Shown one piece after another: positions 51,931 to 60,208 of a stretch of DNA of 64,000 bases. The translations under genes were made by a program, and so were the position numbers. The notes under the pieces are model-generated. The model worked only from the letters and a program-made list of their open reading frames with translations, had not been told where the DNA came from and searched no databases. Source of the DNA: Chloracidobacterium sp. (GTDB taxonomy: Bacteria > Acidobacteriota > Blastocatellia > Pyrinomonadales > Pyrinomonadaceae); NCBI GenBank assembly GCA_016706275.1, contig JADJJY010000001.1, positions 1,240,001 to 1,304,000 on the forward strand, in the 5' to 3' direction. How positions within the stretch are numbered: the stretch's first letter is position 1; each line of letters starts with the position of its first letter.

Positions 51931-52013
51931 AGTGAACAGTGAACAGTGAACAGTGAATAGTTAAGGGACCTGATTCTTTCACTTGTCACTCATCACTCGT
52001 CACTGCTCACTAT
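51931..52013. repeat. Inverted pair of 7-mer arrays (AGTGAAC / TCACTNN)
   Basis: Four AGTGAAY units (51931-51958) face five TCACTNN units in exact 7-bp register (51979-52013). The last unit overlaps the first bases of the ispD start codon, so no normal ribosome site is left. Confidence 0.85.
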
Positions 52014-52692
52014 GAATATCGCCATCATCGTAGCGGCCGGAACAGGATCACGATTTTCGCCCGATCAGCCAAAGCAATTCACGCACATCCTTGGCAAGCC
52101 GTTATTAATACACACTTTAGAGCGATTTGAGGCTTGTCCTGCGGTGGATGAGATCGTGCTGGTGTTGTCGGACGACGGACGCGAACAATTTCAAATTTCA
52201 AATTTAGGATCTAAAATTTCAAAGATCAGATCGATCGTTACCGGCGGTGCGACTCGTGCTGAATCTGTGAAGAATGGGCTCGACGCCATCGATGCGGCGA
52301 CGGCGAATGTCGTTGCTGTTCACGATGGTGCGCGACCTCTTGTATCTGTTGACGAGATCACACGCACAATAAAGAAAGCTGATGAAACTGGTGCGGCGTG
52401 TCTTGTTGCTGAGGTTACTGATACGATCAAAGAGATCGCTGATGGCATAATAGTCGGGACGGTTGACCGAAATAAATTGCGAAGGGCGTTAACTCCGCAA
52501 GCTTTTCGTTACGATATTCTAAAGAGAGCATTCGAAAACGCTGATCTGGGCGACAATGTTACAGACGAATGTTACCTTGTCGAAAAATTAGGTGTCGGGA
52601 TCGCGGCGGTCGAGGGCAGTTCGCGAAATATCAAGATCACCCGTGCAGAAGACATTCGGTTCGCAGAGATGTTTATAAAAGAAGATGTTTAG
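52012..52692 (+). CDS. ispD: 2-C-methyl-D-erythritol 4-phosphate cytidylyltransferase
   Basis: 226 residues. 'IIVAAGTGSRFSPDQPKQF' (about 4-22), 'VTGGATRAESVKNGL', 'VAVHDGARPLVS' and 'TVDRNKLRRALTPQAF' are the family marks. It makes CDP-ME in the non-mevalonate isoprenoid path. The 'FQISNLGSKISK' stretch (about 60-71), a variable loop in homologs, is encoded by a five-unit 7-mer array. Overlaps ispF by 8 bp. Confidence 0.94.
   Translation: MNIAIIVAAGTGSRFSPDQPKQFTHILGKPLLIHTLERFEACPAVDEIVLVLSDDGREQFQISNLGSKISKIRSIVTGGATRAESVKNGLDAIDAATANVVAVHDGARPLVSVDEITRTIKKADETGAACLVAEVTDTIKEIADGIIVGTVDRNKLRRALTPQAFRYDILKRAFENADLGDNVTDECYLVEKLGVGIAAVEGSSRNIKITRAEDIRFAEMFIKEDV
52187..52221 (+). repeat. In-gene 7-mer array (AATTTCA type) inside ispD
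   Basis: Five 7-bp units in exact register, reverse-complement in type to the spacer array at 3576-3610. Confidence 0.82.
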
Positions 52693-53161
52693 AATTGGGT
52701 TTGGCACAGACATACATCGCCTTATTGAGGGCCGGCCGCTGATACTCGGCGGTGTGCGGGTCGAGTCTGACCTCGGTGCGGACGGGCATTCGGACGCAGA
52801 TGTTTTGATGCATGCGGCGGCGGATGCTGTGTTGGGGTCACTGGCGCTTGGTGATCTGGGTATGCATTTCCCGAATGATGACGAGCGTTGGCGAAATGCT
52901 GAGAGTTCGCAATTCGTAAATTACGCCGTCGGCCTAATAAAAGAGAAAGGTTATTCCGTCGCAAATATCGATGCGGTCATTGATCTCGAAATGCCAAAAC
53001 TGCGACCGCATATTGACTCGATGCGAGCTAATCTTGCTGCCGCACTTGAGATCGATATTGATCAGGTGAGCGTCAAGGCAAAGACCGGCGAAAAGGTCGA
53101 TGCGGTCGGTGAGCGTCGTGCGGTGCGGGCACAGGCCGTTGTTTTGATAGTAAAAAATTGA
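52685..53161 (+). CDS. ispF: 2-C-methyl-D-erythritol 2,4-cyclodiphosphate synthase
   Basis: 158 residues. Metal ligands in 'GFGTDIHRL' and 'GHSDADVLMHAAADAVLGSLALGDLGMHFPNDDERW'. 'MPKLRPHIDSMRANLA' and 'VKAKTGEKVDAVGERRAVRAQAV' complete the family pattern. Follows ispD in the non-mevalonate path. Overlap of 8 bp with ispD and 3 bp gap to the phosphorylase gene point to one operon. Confidence 0.96.
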   Translation: MFRIGFGTDIHRLIEGRPLILGGVRVESDLGADGHSDADVLMHAAADAVLGSLALGDLGMHFPNDDERWRNAESSQFVNYAVGLIKEKGYSVANIDAVIDLEMPKLRPHIDSMRANLAAALEIDIDQVSVKAKTGEKVDAVGERRAVRAQAVVLIVKN

Positions 53162-53164
53162 TCT

Positions 53165-54478
53165 ATGCGTCCACAGGAAATAATCGCAAAAAAACGTGAC
53201 GGCAAATCGCTGTCTGAGGCGGAGATCGGCATCTTTATCGATGGTGTTTGTGATGGCGGCTGGGCCGATTATCAGATCACTGCGCTTGTGATGGCGATGT
53301 TTATCAATGGGATGAATCGCCGTGAACAAACCGCGATCACGAGTGCGATGCTCCATTCCGGGACGATAATGGATCTCTCTGACATCGACGCTCCTAAGGC
53401 TGACAAGCACTCCACCGGCGGCGTTGGCGACAAGACCTCGCTTATAATCGCGCCGATCGCGGCTGCCTGCGGTGCGGCGGTTCCGATGGTGTCGGGACGT
53501 GGGCTTGGGCATACGGGCGGTACGCTTGATAAGCTCGAATCGATCCCCGGCTATAACGTAAATCTCTCATTTGCAAAGCTTAAGACCGTGATGAAAGCGT
53601 GTGGTTTTGGCATGATCGGCCAGACGAAACAGATCGCACCTGCCGACAAAAAGCTCTACGCTTTGCGTGACGCGACCGCGACCGTGCCGTACATACCGCT
53701 GATCGTAGCGTCGATCATGTCCAAAAAACTCGCCGAGGGACTTGATGCGTTGGTACTCGATGTTAAGACCGGCTCGGGAGCTTTTATCCAGAAATTTAGC
53801 GAATCAAAAAAGCTGGCCGCGGAGTTGTGTGCCACCGGGAAGGCGTTTGGCGTCAATACTCAAGCGTTGATCACCGACATGAGCCAACCGCTTGGGAAAT
53901 ATGTCGGCAATGCTCATGAAGTGTATGAATGCTTGCTGATCTTACGTGGCGAGGGCGATGCGTTGATGCAGGAAACGCTCGGGCTTTCGATAGATCTGAC
54001 GGCGAATATGCTCGTTCAATGCAAGATCGATAAGACAATTGAGAATGCAAAATTGAGAATTGAGAATGTGCTCAGATCGGGCGAGGCTTTGGAACGGTTT
54101 CGTCACAACATCGAATTACAAGGTGGAGATCCTATGATCTGTGACAAACCTGAAAAGCTGCTTACAAAGTCTTTGAAAGAAGTGCCTATTATCGCCGATT
54201 CGAGCGGCTATCTTACTGAGGTAGATACATTTGCGGTCGGGCGTGCGGTTTGCGACATCGGCGGCGGGCGGGTCAAGGCTGAGGACGGGGTTGATCACGC
54301 TGTGGGCTATTCGTGTGCCAAAAAGATCGGCGACCGCATGCGAAAAGGCGACACGCTCGGAGTTGTTTATTGCCGGCGTCAAAGTCAGGCCGATCTGATT
54401 AGCGAAAAATTACGAAATGCGTATAAAATAGGCAAGGAAATCCCCAAGACAACCAAATTGATAAAGGCGACGGTCTAA
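53165..54478 (+). CDS. Thymidine / pyrimidine-nucleoside phosphorylase
   Basis: 437 residues. 'LSEAEIGIFIDGVCDGGWADYQITALVMAMFINGM' and 'DKHSTGGVGDKTSLIIAPIAAACG' (phosphate site) are family marks. 'GRGLGHTGGTLDKLESIPGYNV' and 'LALRD ATATV'-type 'YALRDATATVPYIPLI' complete the nucleoside site. Splits pyrimidine nucleosides with phosphate. DeoA and Pdp cannot be told apart by eye. The following binding protein and ABC ATPase suit nucleoside uptake. A 7-mer array lies in the coding region near residue 295. Confidence 0.94.
   Translation: MRPQEIIAKKRDGKSLSEAEIGIFIDGVCDGGWADYQITALVMAMFINGMNRREQTAITSAMLHSGTIMDLSDIDAPKADKHSTGGVGDKTSLIIAPIAAACGAAVPMVSGRGLGHTGGTLDKLESIPGYNVNLSFAKLKTVMKACGFGMIGQTKQIAPADKKLYALRDATATVPYIPLIVASIMSKKLAEGLDALVLDVKTGSGAFIQKFSESKKLAAELCATGKAFGVNTQALITDMSQPLGKYVGNAHEVYECLLILRGEGDALMQETLGLSIDLTANMLVQCKIDKTIENAKLRIENVLRSGEALERFRHNIELQGGDPMICDKPEKLLTKSLKEVPIIADSSGYLTEVDTFAVGRAVCDIGGGRVKAEDGVDHAVGYSCAKKIGDRMRKGDTLGVVYCRRQSQADLISEKLRNAYKIGKEIPKTTKLIKATV
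54037..54068 (+). repeat. In-gene 7-mer array (AATTGAG type) inside the phosphorylase gene
   Basis: Four full units and a half in exact 7-bp register encode 'IENAKLRIEN'. The helix here seems of normal length, so this is a replacement of sequence or a chance match rather than an insertion. Confidence 0.65.
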
Positions 54479-54484
54479 ACGGTT

Positions 54485-55543
54485 ATGAAACTCAGAGCTA
54501 TTTTGTCGAGCATTATTATTGTCGCGGCGGCTATGTTTGCCACCTCTTGTGCAAAACAGGCCGAAGCGAGACGCGAGGGCTGTAAGATCAAGGTCGGCAT
54601 CGTGTTTGATATCGGCGGCAAGAACGACCGTTCGTTCAACGCGGCCGCGTGGGAAGGCGTCAAACGTGCCCAGCAGGACCTCGACATCTGCCTCTACGAT
54701 GTTGAGCCGGGCAATCCGACATCGATCGAACCGGCGATGCGTGCCTTCGCCGAAAAGAATTTTGACCTGATATTTGGCGTCGGCTTTGCCCAGGGGCCGA
54801 TCATGCAAAAGGTCGCAAATGACTATCCCGACATTAAATTTGCTATCGTTGACGGCGTCATTTTTGAGGCCGACGGCAAGACACCGAAAAAGAATGTTGC
54901 GTCGCTCGTATTTCGCGAGCATGAGGGTTCGTATTTGGTCGGCGTGATCGCGGCGTCAAAATCAAAGACGGGCGTTCTCGGCTTTCTCGGCGGCATGGAC
55001 ATACCGCTGATCCATAGATTTGAGACCGGCTACGAAGAAGGGGCAAGATCGGTCAACCCCAACATCAAGGTCATCGACAATTATGTTGGTGTGACCGACG
55101 GAGCGTGGAATAACCCGGGCAAGGGCAAAGAGCTGTCGCTCGCACAGATCGAAAAAGGTGCGGATGTGATCTTTACGGCTGCCGGTAATTCGGGTCTCGG
55201 AGCCTTTGACGCGGTCGAGCAATATGGCCGCGATTCTAATGGTCAGGCCAACAAATTCGTCATCGGCGTGGATTCTAATCAAAACGGCGTTAAGCCCGGT
55301 TTCGTGCTGACTTCGATGGTCAAGCGGGTCGATAATGCATGCTACAACGTCATCGTAGAGGTGCTCGGCGGTAAATTCGAGGGCGGCTTTCATGTTTTTG
55401 GCCTCGACAAAGACGGCGTTGCTTACGCGATGGACGACAACAACAAAGCCCTGATCCCGGCAGATGTGATCGCAAGGGCGGAAGAGGCCAGACGAAAGAT
55501 CGTCGCCGGTGAGATCAAAGTTACCGATGCTATGGCTAAATAA
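54485..55543 (+). CDS. BMP-family nucleoside-binding lipoprotein
   Basis: 352 residues. Lipobox 'ATSC' (about 19-22) is followed by 'KVGIVFDIGGKNDRSFNAAAWEGVKRAQ', the start of BmpA/PnrA proteins. 'GVGFAQGPIMQKVANDYPDIKFAIVDG', 'GSYLVGVIAASKSKTGVLGFLGGMDIPLIHRFETGYEEGAR' and 'DVIFTAAGNSGLGAFDAV' follow the family closely. It binds purine or pyrimidine nucleosides for an ABC importer. It lies 6 bp after the phosphorylase and 2 bp before the ATPase gene. Confidence 0.94.
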   Translation: MKLRAILSSIIIVAAAMFATSCAKQAEARREGCKIKVGIVFDIGGKNDRSFNAAAWEGVKRAQQDLDICLYDVEPGNPTSIEPAMRAFAEKNFDLIFGVGFAQGPIMQKVANDYPDIKFAIVDGVIFEADGKTPKKNVASLVFREHEGSYLVGVIAASKSKTGVLGFLGGMDIPLIHRFETGYEEGARSVNPNIKVIDNYVGVTDGAWNNPGKGKELSLAQIEKGADVIFTAAGNSGLGAFDAVEQYGRDSNGQANKFVIGVDSNQNGVKPGFVLTSMVKRVDNACYNVIVEVLGGKFEGGFHVFGLDKDGVAYAMDDNNKALIPADVIARAEEARRKIVAGEIKVTDAMAK

Positions 55544-55545
55544 TC

Positions 55546-57039
55546 ATGCTCGAATTAAGAAACATAACAAAAACATTCGGAAACGTAACTGCGAATAACG
55601 ACGTTTCGCTGACGGTTCATAAGGGTACGATCCACGCCATTGTCGGTGAAAATGGTGCGGGTAAATCGACCATTATGCGTATCGCGTACGGCTTTTATAA
55701 GGCTGATAGCGGCGAGATATTGATCGACGGCGAGACTGTCTCGATCAAAAATCCGCACGATGCGATCGCGCTCGGTATCGGCATGGTGCATCAGCATTTT
55801 ATGCTCGTCGATACAATGACCGCGGCTGAGAATATTGTGCTCGGGGCTGAGACCGGCTCTGCAGCAAATCTTGATCTCGACAAAGCCAATCGCGATATTC
55901 TTGCCCTGTCGAACGAGCTTAGGTTGGGCGTAAAGCCGGACGAATATATCGAGAATATGTCGGTCGGCCAGCAGCAGCGTGTCGAGTTGCTCAAGGCTCT
56001 TTATCGGGATGCCAAATTACTGATCCTCGATGAGCCGACAGCCGTTTTGTCACCTCAGGAGGTCGTAGAATTTTTCTCGATCCTTCGCCGGATGAAGGAG
56101 CAAGGAAAGACTATCATCATCATCACGCACAAGCTCGATGAGGTGCTCGCCATCTCGGATGAGGTCACCGTGATGCGTGACGGCAAAGCGGTCGGCAACG
56201 TCAAAACGTCTGAAACGAGTGCAAAAGATCTGGCGAGGATGATCGTCGGACGTGATGTCCTATTAAGGGTCGAAAAGACCGACGCTGTGCCAAAATCAAC
56301 CGTGCTTGAGGTGAAGGATCTCAAGGTCACCGGCAATCACGGTTCGACGGTCAACGGCGTTTCGTTTGTCGTCCGCGCGGGCGAGATCGTGGGTATTGCC
56401 GGCATCGAGGGTAACGGGCAGACCGAGCTGATCGAGGCTCTCGCCGGGCTGACTAAAGCCACCGCCGGTACTGTCGAATTTGACGGTAAAAATATTACTA
56501 ATCAATCTGCACGCCAGTTAAAAGAGCTTGGCATTGCGCACATCCCTGAGGATCGCCATAAACGTGGGCTGCTGCTCGACTCGGACCTTGCCGAAAATTC
56601 GATCCTTGGCGTGCATTACCGCCCTCCGGTTGCTGCCGCGACGGGTCTTATGAATTCGGCGGTTATAGACAAACGCGTTGCTGAGATCATCGAAAATTTT
56701 GATGTCCGCCCACCAAACCCCGAGCTTTCGGCCAAATCGCTCTCGGGCGGAAATCAGCAAAAACTGATAATTGGCCGCGAATTTGACCTCGATCCAAAGC
56801 TGCTGCTTGTTTCCCAACCGACACGCGGCGTCGATATCGGTGCTATTGAGTTTATTCACCGCAAACTGATAGGCCTGCGTGATGCGGGTTCTGCGGTGCT
56901 GCTAGTCTCTGCCGAGTTAGAAGAAGTAACTGCTCTAGCCGATCGCCTGCTCGTCATCCGTGAAGGCAAGATCGTCGGCGAGGTCGACCCCAAAACCACC
57001 TCGACCGAAGACATCGGATTGATGATGACCGGAGGGTAG
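55546..57039 (+). CDS. Nucleoside-type ABC transporter ATPase, two nucleotide domains
   Basis: 497 residues. First domain: Walker A 'GENGAGKST' (about 36-44), 'SVGQQQRVELLKAL' and 'LLILDEPTAVLSP'. Second domain: 'GIEGNGQTEL' in place of a canonical Walker A, 'LSGGNQQKLIIGREFD' and 'LLLVSQPTRGVDIGA', as in the RbsA/YufO subclass. It would energise nucleoside uptake with the preceding lipoprotein. The two permease genes usually found next are absent; a terminator follows and then a gene on the other strand. Confidence 0.94.
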   Translation: MLELRNITKTFGNVTANNDVSLTVHKGTIHAIVGENGAGKSTIMRIAYGFYKADSGEILIDGETVSIKNPHDAIALGIGMVHQHFMLVDTMTAAENIVLGAETGSAANLDLDKANRDILALSNELRLGVKPDEYIENMSVGQQQRVELLKALYRDAKLLILDEPTAVLSPQEVVEFFSILRRMKEQGKTIIIITHKLDEVLAISDEVTVMRDGKAVGNVKTSETSAKDLARMIVGRDVLLRVEKTDAVPKSTVLEVKDLKVTGNHGSTVNGVSFVVRAGEIVGIAGIEGNGQTELIEALAGLTKATAGTVEFDGKNITNQSARQLKELGIAHIPEDRHKRGLLLDSDLAENSILGVHYRPPVAAATGLMNSAVIDKRVAEIIENFDVRPPNPELSAKSLSGGNQQKLIIGREFDLDPKLLLVSQPTRGVDIGAIEFIHRKLIGLRDAGSAVLLVSAELEEVTALADRLLVIREGKIVGEVDPKTTSTEDIGLMMTGG

Positions 57040-57069
57040 TAAGAATTTTAACCAAGGTATTGCAGGGAA

Positions 57070-57108
57070 AACCACGAAAAAAAAGAAAAATACTTTCGTG
57101 GTTTTTTT
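57070..57108 (+). terminator. Terminator of the ispD-to-ABC operon
   Basis: AACCACGAAA and TTTCGTGGTT form a perfect 10-bp stem with a 14-base A-rich loop, then T. Confidence 0.82.
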
Positions 57109-57120
57109 GTGTTTTCGTCG

Positions 57121-58890
57121 CTACTTTGAGGATCGGTTGATCAAGAGAACGTCGCTTGTTTCGACCGCTCGGATCACACCTAGTTGGCTGCCGTCAGCAT
57201 TCCAGTTAAATGAAATAATATTGTCCGATGTGAAATCGGTCAGTGGTTTGGAGGCTCCGCCATCGATCGGTTGTATCCAAATGTTGTGAACACCGCCAGG
57301 ACTGTTGAGAAAGGCTATGCCGCTGCCGTCTCGCGTCCACTTCACAAGGCGTTCGACGACCGTCGATGGAAAGTCAAAACGTTTGACGCGTTTACCGTCT
57401 TCGAGACTGCTGATACCGATGCCCCATCGGGATCTTTCAAAGCTTGAATCGAGGTAATGATATGCGACTAGTTTGCCGTCGGGCGAGATCGAGGGACGTG
57501 ACCCGGTTGTCTTGGTAATGGCAACGGCTTCACCTCCACCGATCGGCATTTTCCAGATCGTCGGATAACTTCCGCCCGACTGATAGACGATCCAGCGGCC
57601 GTCGGGCGTGCATTGCGGATATAGCTCGCCGTCGCCGTTAGTTATTCGCTCCAAATTTGATCCGTCGATATTTATTCGCCAAAGGTTGTACTTTCCGTCT
57701 CGCTCGGCGGCAAAAATGAGCTGCTTTTCATCGGCGGTGACGGCAAGTCCCAGCCTCGCATTTGCTCCGACCGTAAGCTGGCGAATACCCGTTCCGTCCG
57801 CATTCATAACCCATACATCTGAGCTGCCGCCGGCATTTGATGTGTAGGCGAGCCGACCATCCGGCAGCCATATAAGTTCGTTGAGCCAGCCGGCCTCGGA
57901 CATGATCTGTTTCGCCGCCGACCCATCGCCACCAACAGTCCAAATGTTTGAGACGGTGTGATTTTGAACGACGGCAAGCGTTTGTGAGTCTGATGTGAGG
58001 TTTAGATACTGGTAATCGTTTAGGTCACGGGTAATGCGCGCGGCCGCACCGTCGGTGAGCGAAATATGCCAAAGTTGTTTCGAGCCAATCGGTGTTTCTG
58101 CGGCCGATACGACGAGTCCGTCCGCCAGCCATCGTGCCTGTCCGACCTGTTGCCAACGCTCATCGGTCAGCTTTCGTTCGACTCGCGTTTCGACGTCAAC
58201 CGCCATTACCGTCTCATAACGGCCCTTTTCATCACTTTGATTCACCGGGAAGGCGATACTCTTTCCATCGGGTGACCAGGCCGGAGCGTACCAGTACATA
58301 TTGAGGTAATCGGGATTCTTGCGCGACACTAGCACTACTTCGCCCGGATTTAGATAATCGGGGGCCGTTCGTGACATAAGCAAATCTTGGTTCGTCCCGT
58401 CGATATTGGTGACAATCAGCCGGGTCTCTTCCTGATTCGTTATCATGAACGCGATCTTTGTTCCGTCCGGAGAAATTTCGGGGGCGCCGATATCGTTTGC
58501 GATTTTTACGGTCGGCCCGCCCAATACCGGCACGCGAAACATCTCCGTTTCGCCCTTATCTCTTTCGAGAGAGAGGTAATAAACAAAATTGCCGTCCGGT
58601 GAGAATGTGACCCAAACAATGTAGCTGTCCGATGGGGCCGCAAGCCGTGTGTCGTTTGCGACCGCGACCTGGCGTACCCAAAGACTCTCGCCGTCCGTCC
58701 CTGAGAGAATGTGTGCCACATACTTTCCGTCAGGCGAGATCGCAGCTCCTCTCTTCGATCTACCGGTTGTAGTTAGCCGCGTCATGTCCGATCCGAAAAA
58801 AGGAACATTTCGTGTTTCGGTGATCGGGCCTTTCGAAATGAATTTGTAAATGCCGAGCGCGACCCCGACAGAAACGGCGATCAATGCCAT
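57121..58890 (-). CDS. PD40/TolB-type beta-propeller, 3' part of a frameshifted regulator gene
   Basis: 589 residues from the first ATG, but this ATG lies in the middle of a membrane helix ('VVMALIAVSVGVALGIYKF'). The same frame reads without a stop back to 59016 and encodes a sensible linker and helix start, so the ATG is not the real start. Propeller blades carry 'SPDGKYVAH', 'SPDGNFVYY', 'SPDGTKIAF', 'SPDGKSIAF' and 'TPDGRWIVY' motifs. With one G added at 59014-59016 it joins the winged-helix frame upstream to give about 803 residues of the wHTH-TM-PD40 family. As it stands it is likely a broken gene or a sequencing error. Confidence 0.85.
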   Translation of the reverse strand: MALIAVSVGVALGIYKFISKGPITETRNVPFFGSDMTRLTTTGRSKRGAAISPDGKYVAHILSGTDGESLWVRQVAVANDTRLAAPSDSYIVWVTFSPDGNFVYYLSLERDKGETEMFRVPVLGGPTVKIANDIGAPEISPDGTKIAFMITNQEETRLIVTNIDGTNQDLLMSRTAPDYLNPGEVVLVSRKNPDYLNMYWYAPAWSPDGKSIAFPVNQSDEKGRYETVMAVDVETRVERKLTDERWQQVGQARWLADGLVVSAAETPIGSKQLWHISLTDGAAARITRDLNDYQYLNLTSDSQTLAVVQNHTVSNIWTVGGDGSAAKQIMSEAGWLNELIWLPDGRLAYTSNAGGSSDVWVMNADGTGIRQLTVGANARLGLAVTADEKQLIFAAERDGKYNLWRINIDGSNLERITNGDGELYPQCTPDGRWIVYQSGGSYPTIWKMPIGGGEAVAITKTTGSRPSISPDGKLVAYHYLDSSFERSRWGIGISSLEDGKRVKRFDFPSTVVERLVKWTRDGSGIAFLNSPGGVHNIWIQPIDGGASKPLTDFTSDNIISFNWNADGSQLGVIRAVETSDVLLINRSSK

Positions 58891-59009
58891 AACAACCAGA
58901 GGTAAGAGCCATTTTGATCGCGGAGTCGTAACACTTGGTGGGGGGGGATCGATATTTGGTTCTCGAACCCAGCCGGGTACGGAATAGATATTGTCGGTAC
59001 GCTCAACGT

Positions 59010-59531
59010 CTAACCCGCTTCGCGGTCAATTGCGACATTGCCAATTACACGAACGTTGCCTCGATTTGCCGCATTTACAGTTTTCGGCTGCCCGGTTGAT
59101 GGGGCAGCAAGCTCTTTGGCGTCTTCGGCAGGCTTAGGGCGGTGATCTTCGTTCGTTACAATTCGGACAGTGCCATTAAAGCGGTAACCTCGCCGTTTCA
59201 ATGTTTCGATGTATGGTTTTCCGTCGGATGTGTCGCCGAGCGTTTTGCGCAGAACGTGAAGATACTGTGCAAGGTTCGATTCTTCGACGATCGTATCAGC
59301 CCAGATCTTTTGCATCAGATCGTCCTTGCCGATGACTTTGCCCTCGGTTCCGACCAGGGCGATCAGCGTCTCAACTGCCTTAGGCGTGAGATCAACCTGT
59401 TCGCCGCGCAAATAAAGCAGCTTTGTCGAAGCGTCGAGCCGAAAATCTTCGAACTCATAAACCTTGTGTTGGCTAGAGTTAGTCACCTTTAAGTTAAATT
59501 CACGATTTTTTAATGTTAAATCCAAAGACAT
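59010..59531 (-). CDS. Winged-helix DNA-binding part of a frameshifted regulator gene
   Basis: 173 residues. OmpR/PhoB-type winged helix at about 22-118 ('YEFEDFRLDASTKLLYLRG', 'VEESNLAQYLHVLRKTLGD', 'IETLKRRGYRFNG'), followed by a polar linker. The frame stops at a TAG (59012-59010). One inserted G in the GGG at 59016-59014 would carry it on into 'LDVERTDNIYSVPGW' and the membrane helix and propeller of the next frame. It diverges from the six secreted-protein genes on the other side. Confidence 0.85.
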   Translation of the reverse strand: MSLDLTLKNREFNLKVTNSSQHKVYEFEDFRLDASTKLLYLRGEQVDLTPKAVETLIALVGTEGKVIGKDDLMQKIWADTIVEESNLAQYLHVLRKTLGDTSDGKPYIETLKRRGYRFNGTVRIVTNEDHRPKPAEDAKELAAPSTGQPKTVNAANRGNVRVIGNVAIDREAG

Positions 59532-59560
59532 TTCCTCAACTCCCGCCTAAATTCTCTACA

Positions 59561-59679
59561 TGAGCGGACAGCTAATTGAGGACGCGTTTCAAGTCCTTAT
59601 CCTTGGTAACGATACTGGAATCTTAGCGCTAGAAAGGGCGAAATACAAAGATTTTTCCCTTGTCTTCAATGTCCGCTCA
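59561..59679. promoter_or_regulatory. Inverted 10-bp boxes flanking the divergent promoter region
   Basis: TGAGCGGACA at 59561-59570 and its exact reverse complement at 59670-59679, 99 bp apart. Both are followed inward by a similar TTGAGGAC/TTGAAGAC segment. They frame the spacer between the regulator and the secreted-protein genes, which suggests paired operator sites. Confidence 0.5.
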
Positions 59680-59702
59680 AATTAATAAAAGTGGAGTAAA
59701 AA

Positions 59703-60191
59703 ATGAGCCGAACTTTAATAAGTAGATCGATCCAAACATTTGTCCTTACGACTTTAGTCGTACTGGGCACTTCTATGGCGTCGGCACAAGTGGAGGCGAC
59801 GATCGAAAAAGTCTGGTTAGACCGTGATGTCAAGGTAAAGGGTGAACCGGGGATCCGCGTTCACGTCAAATATAAGGTAACGAACGCTCTCAAAGCATTC
59901 GGCTCAGTGCAGGTTTACGTAGAGCGTGTGGACGAAGATGTCATGCTGTTCAAATCGAGCGGCTATGTTTACAAAGTTGACCGGAAAGTGCTCGTTCTAA
60001 GCACTTTCACTTCGCCGTACGCCACTGCAACCTATCCCGACACAAAGCTGTTTGTTCCGAACTGGGCCTTTAACCTCAAGGCAGACAATCCCAACAAAAT
60101 GAAACTCACCGTGGAGATCGTGGCCGAAGGTAAGGTGCTTGCGAGTTCGTCAATTGGTTTCGGGCTTGGTCTTGGTAAGGCTCTTCAATAA
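59703..60191 (+). CDS. Secreted protein, unknown function
   Basis: 162 residues. A signal peptide (about 1-28, ending 'ASAQ') precedes a beta-rich mature part ('GIRVHVKYKVTNALKAFGSVQVYVER', 'NPNKMKLTVEIVAEGKVLA'). No Cys in the mature part. GTGGAG precedes the ATG. First of six consecutive secreted-protein genes opposite the broken regulator. No family recognised. Confidence 0.72.
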   Translation: MSRTLISRSIQTFVLTTLVVLGTSMASAQVEATIEKVWLDRDVKVKGEPGIRVHVKYKVTNALKAFGSVQVYVERVDEDVMLFKSSGYVYKVDRKVLVLSTFTSPYATATYPDTKLFVPNWAFNLKADNPNKMKLTVEIVAEGKVLASSSIGFGLGLGKALQ

Positions 60192-60208
60192 ATACTGACG
60201 GAGGATCA

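Noticed and set aside
58940..58947. Run of eight G as the site of the regulator frameshift
   Set aside because: The propeller frame reads through this run and continues open upstream to 59016, so the frame change lies further up, at 59014-59016.
59010..59020. Programmed -1 frameshift joining the wHTH and propeller frames
   Set aside because: No X-XXY-YYZ slippery heptamer at the junction; a missing base in the three-G run is the simpler explanation.
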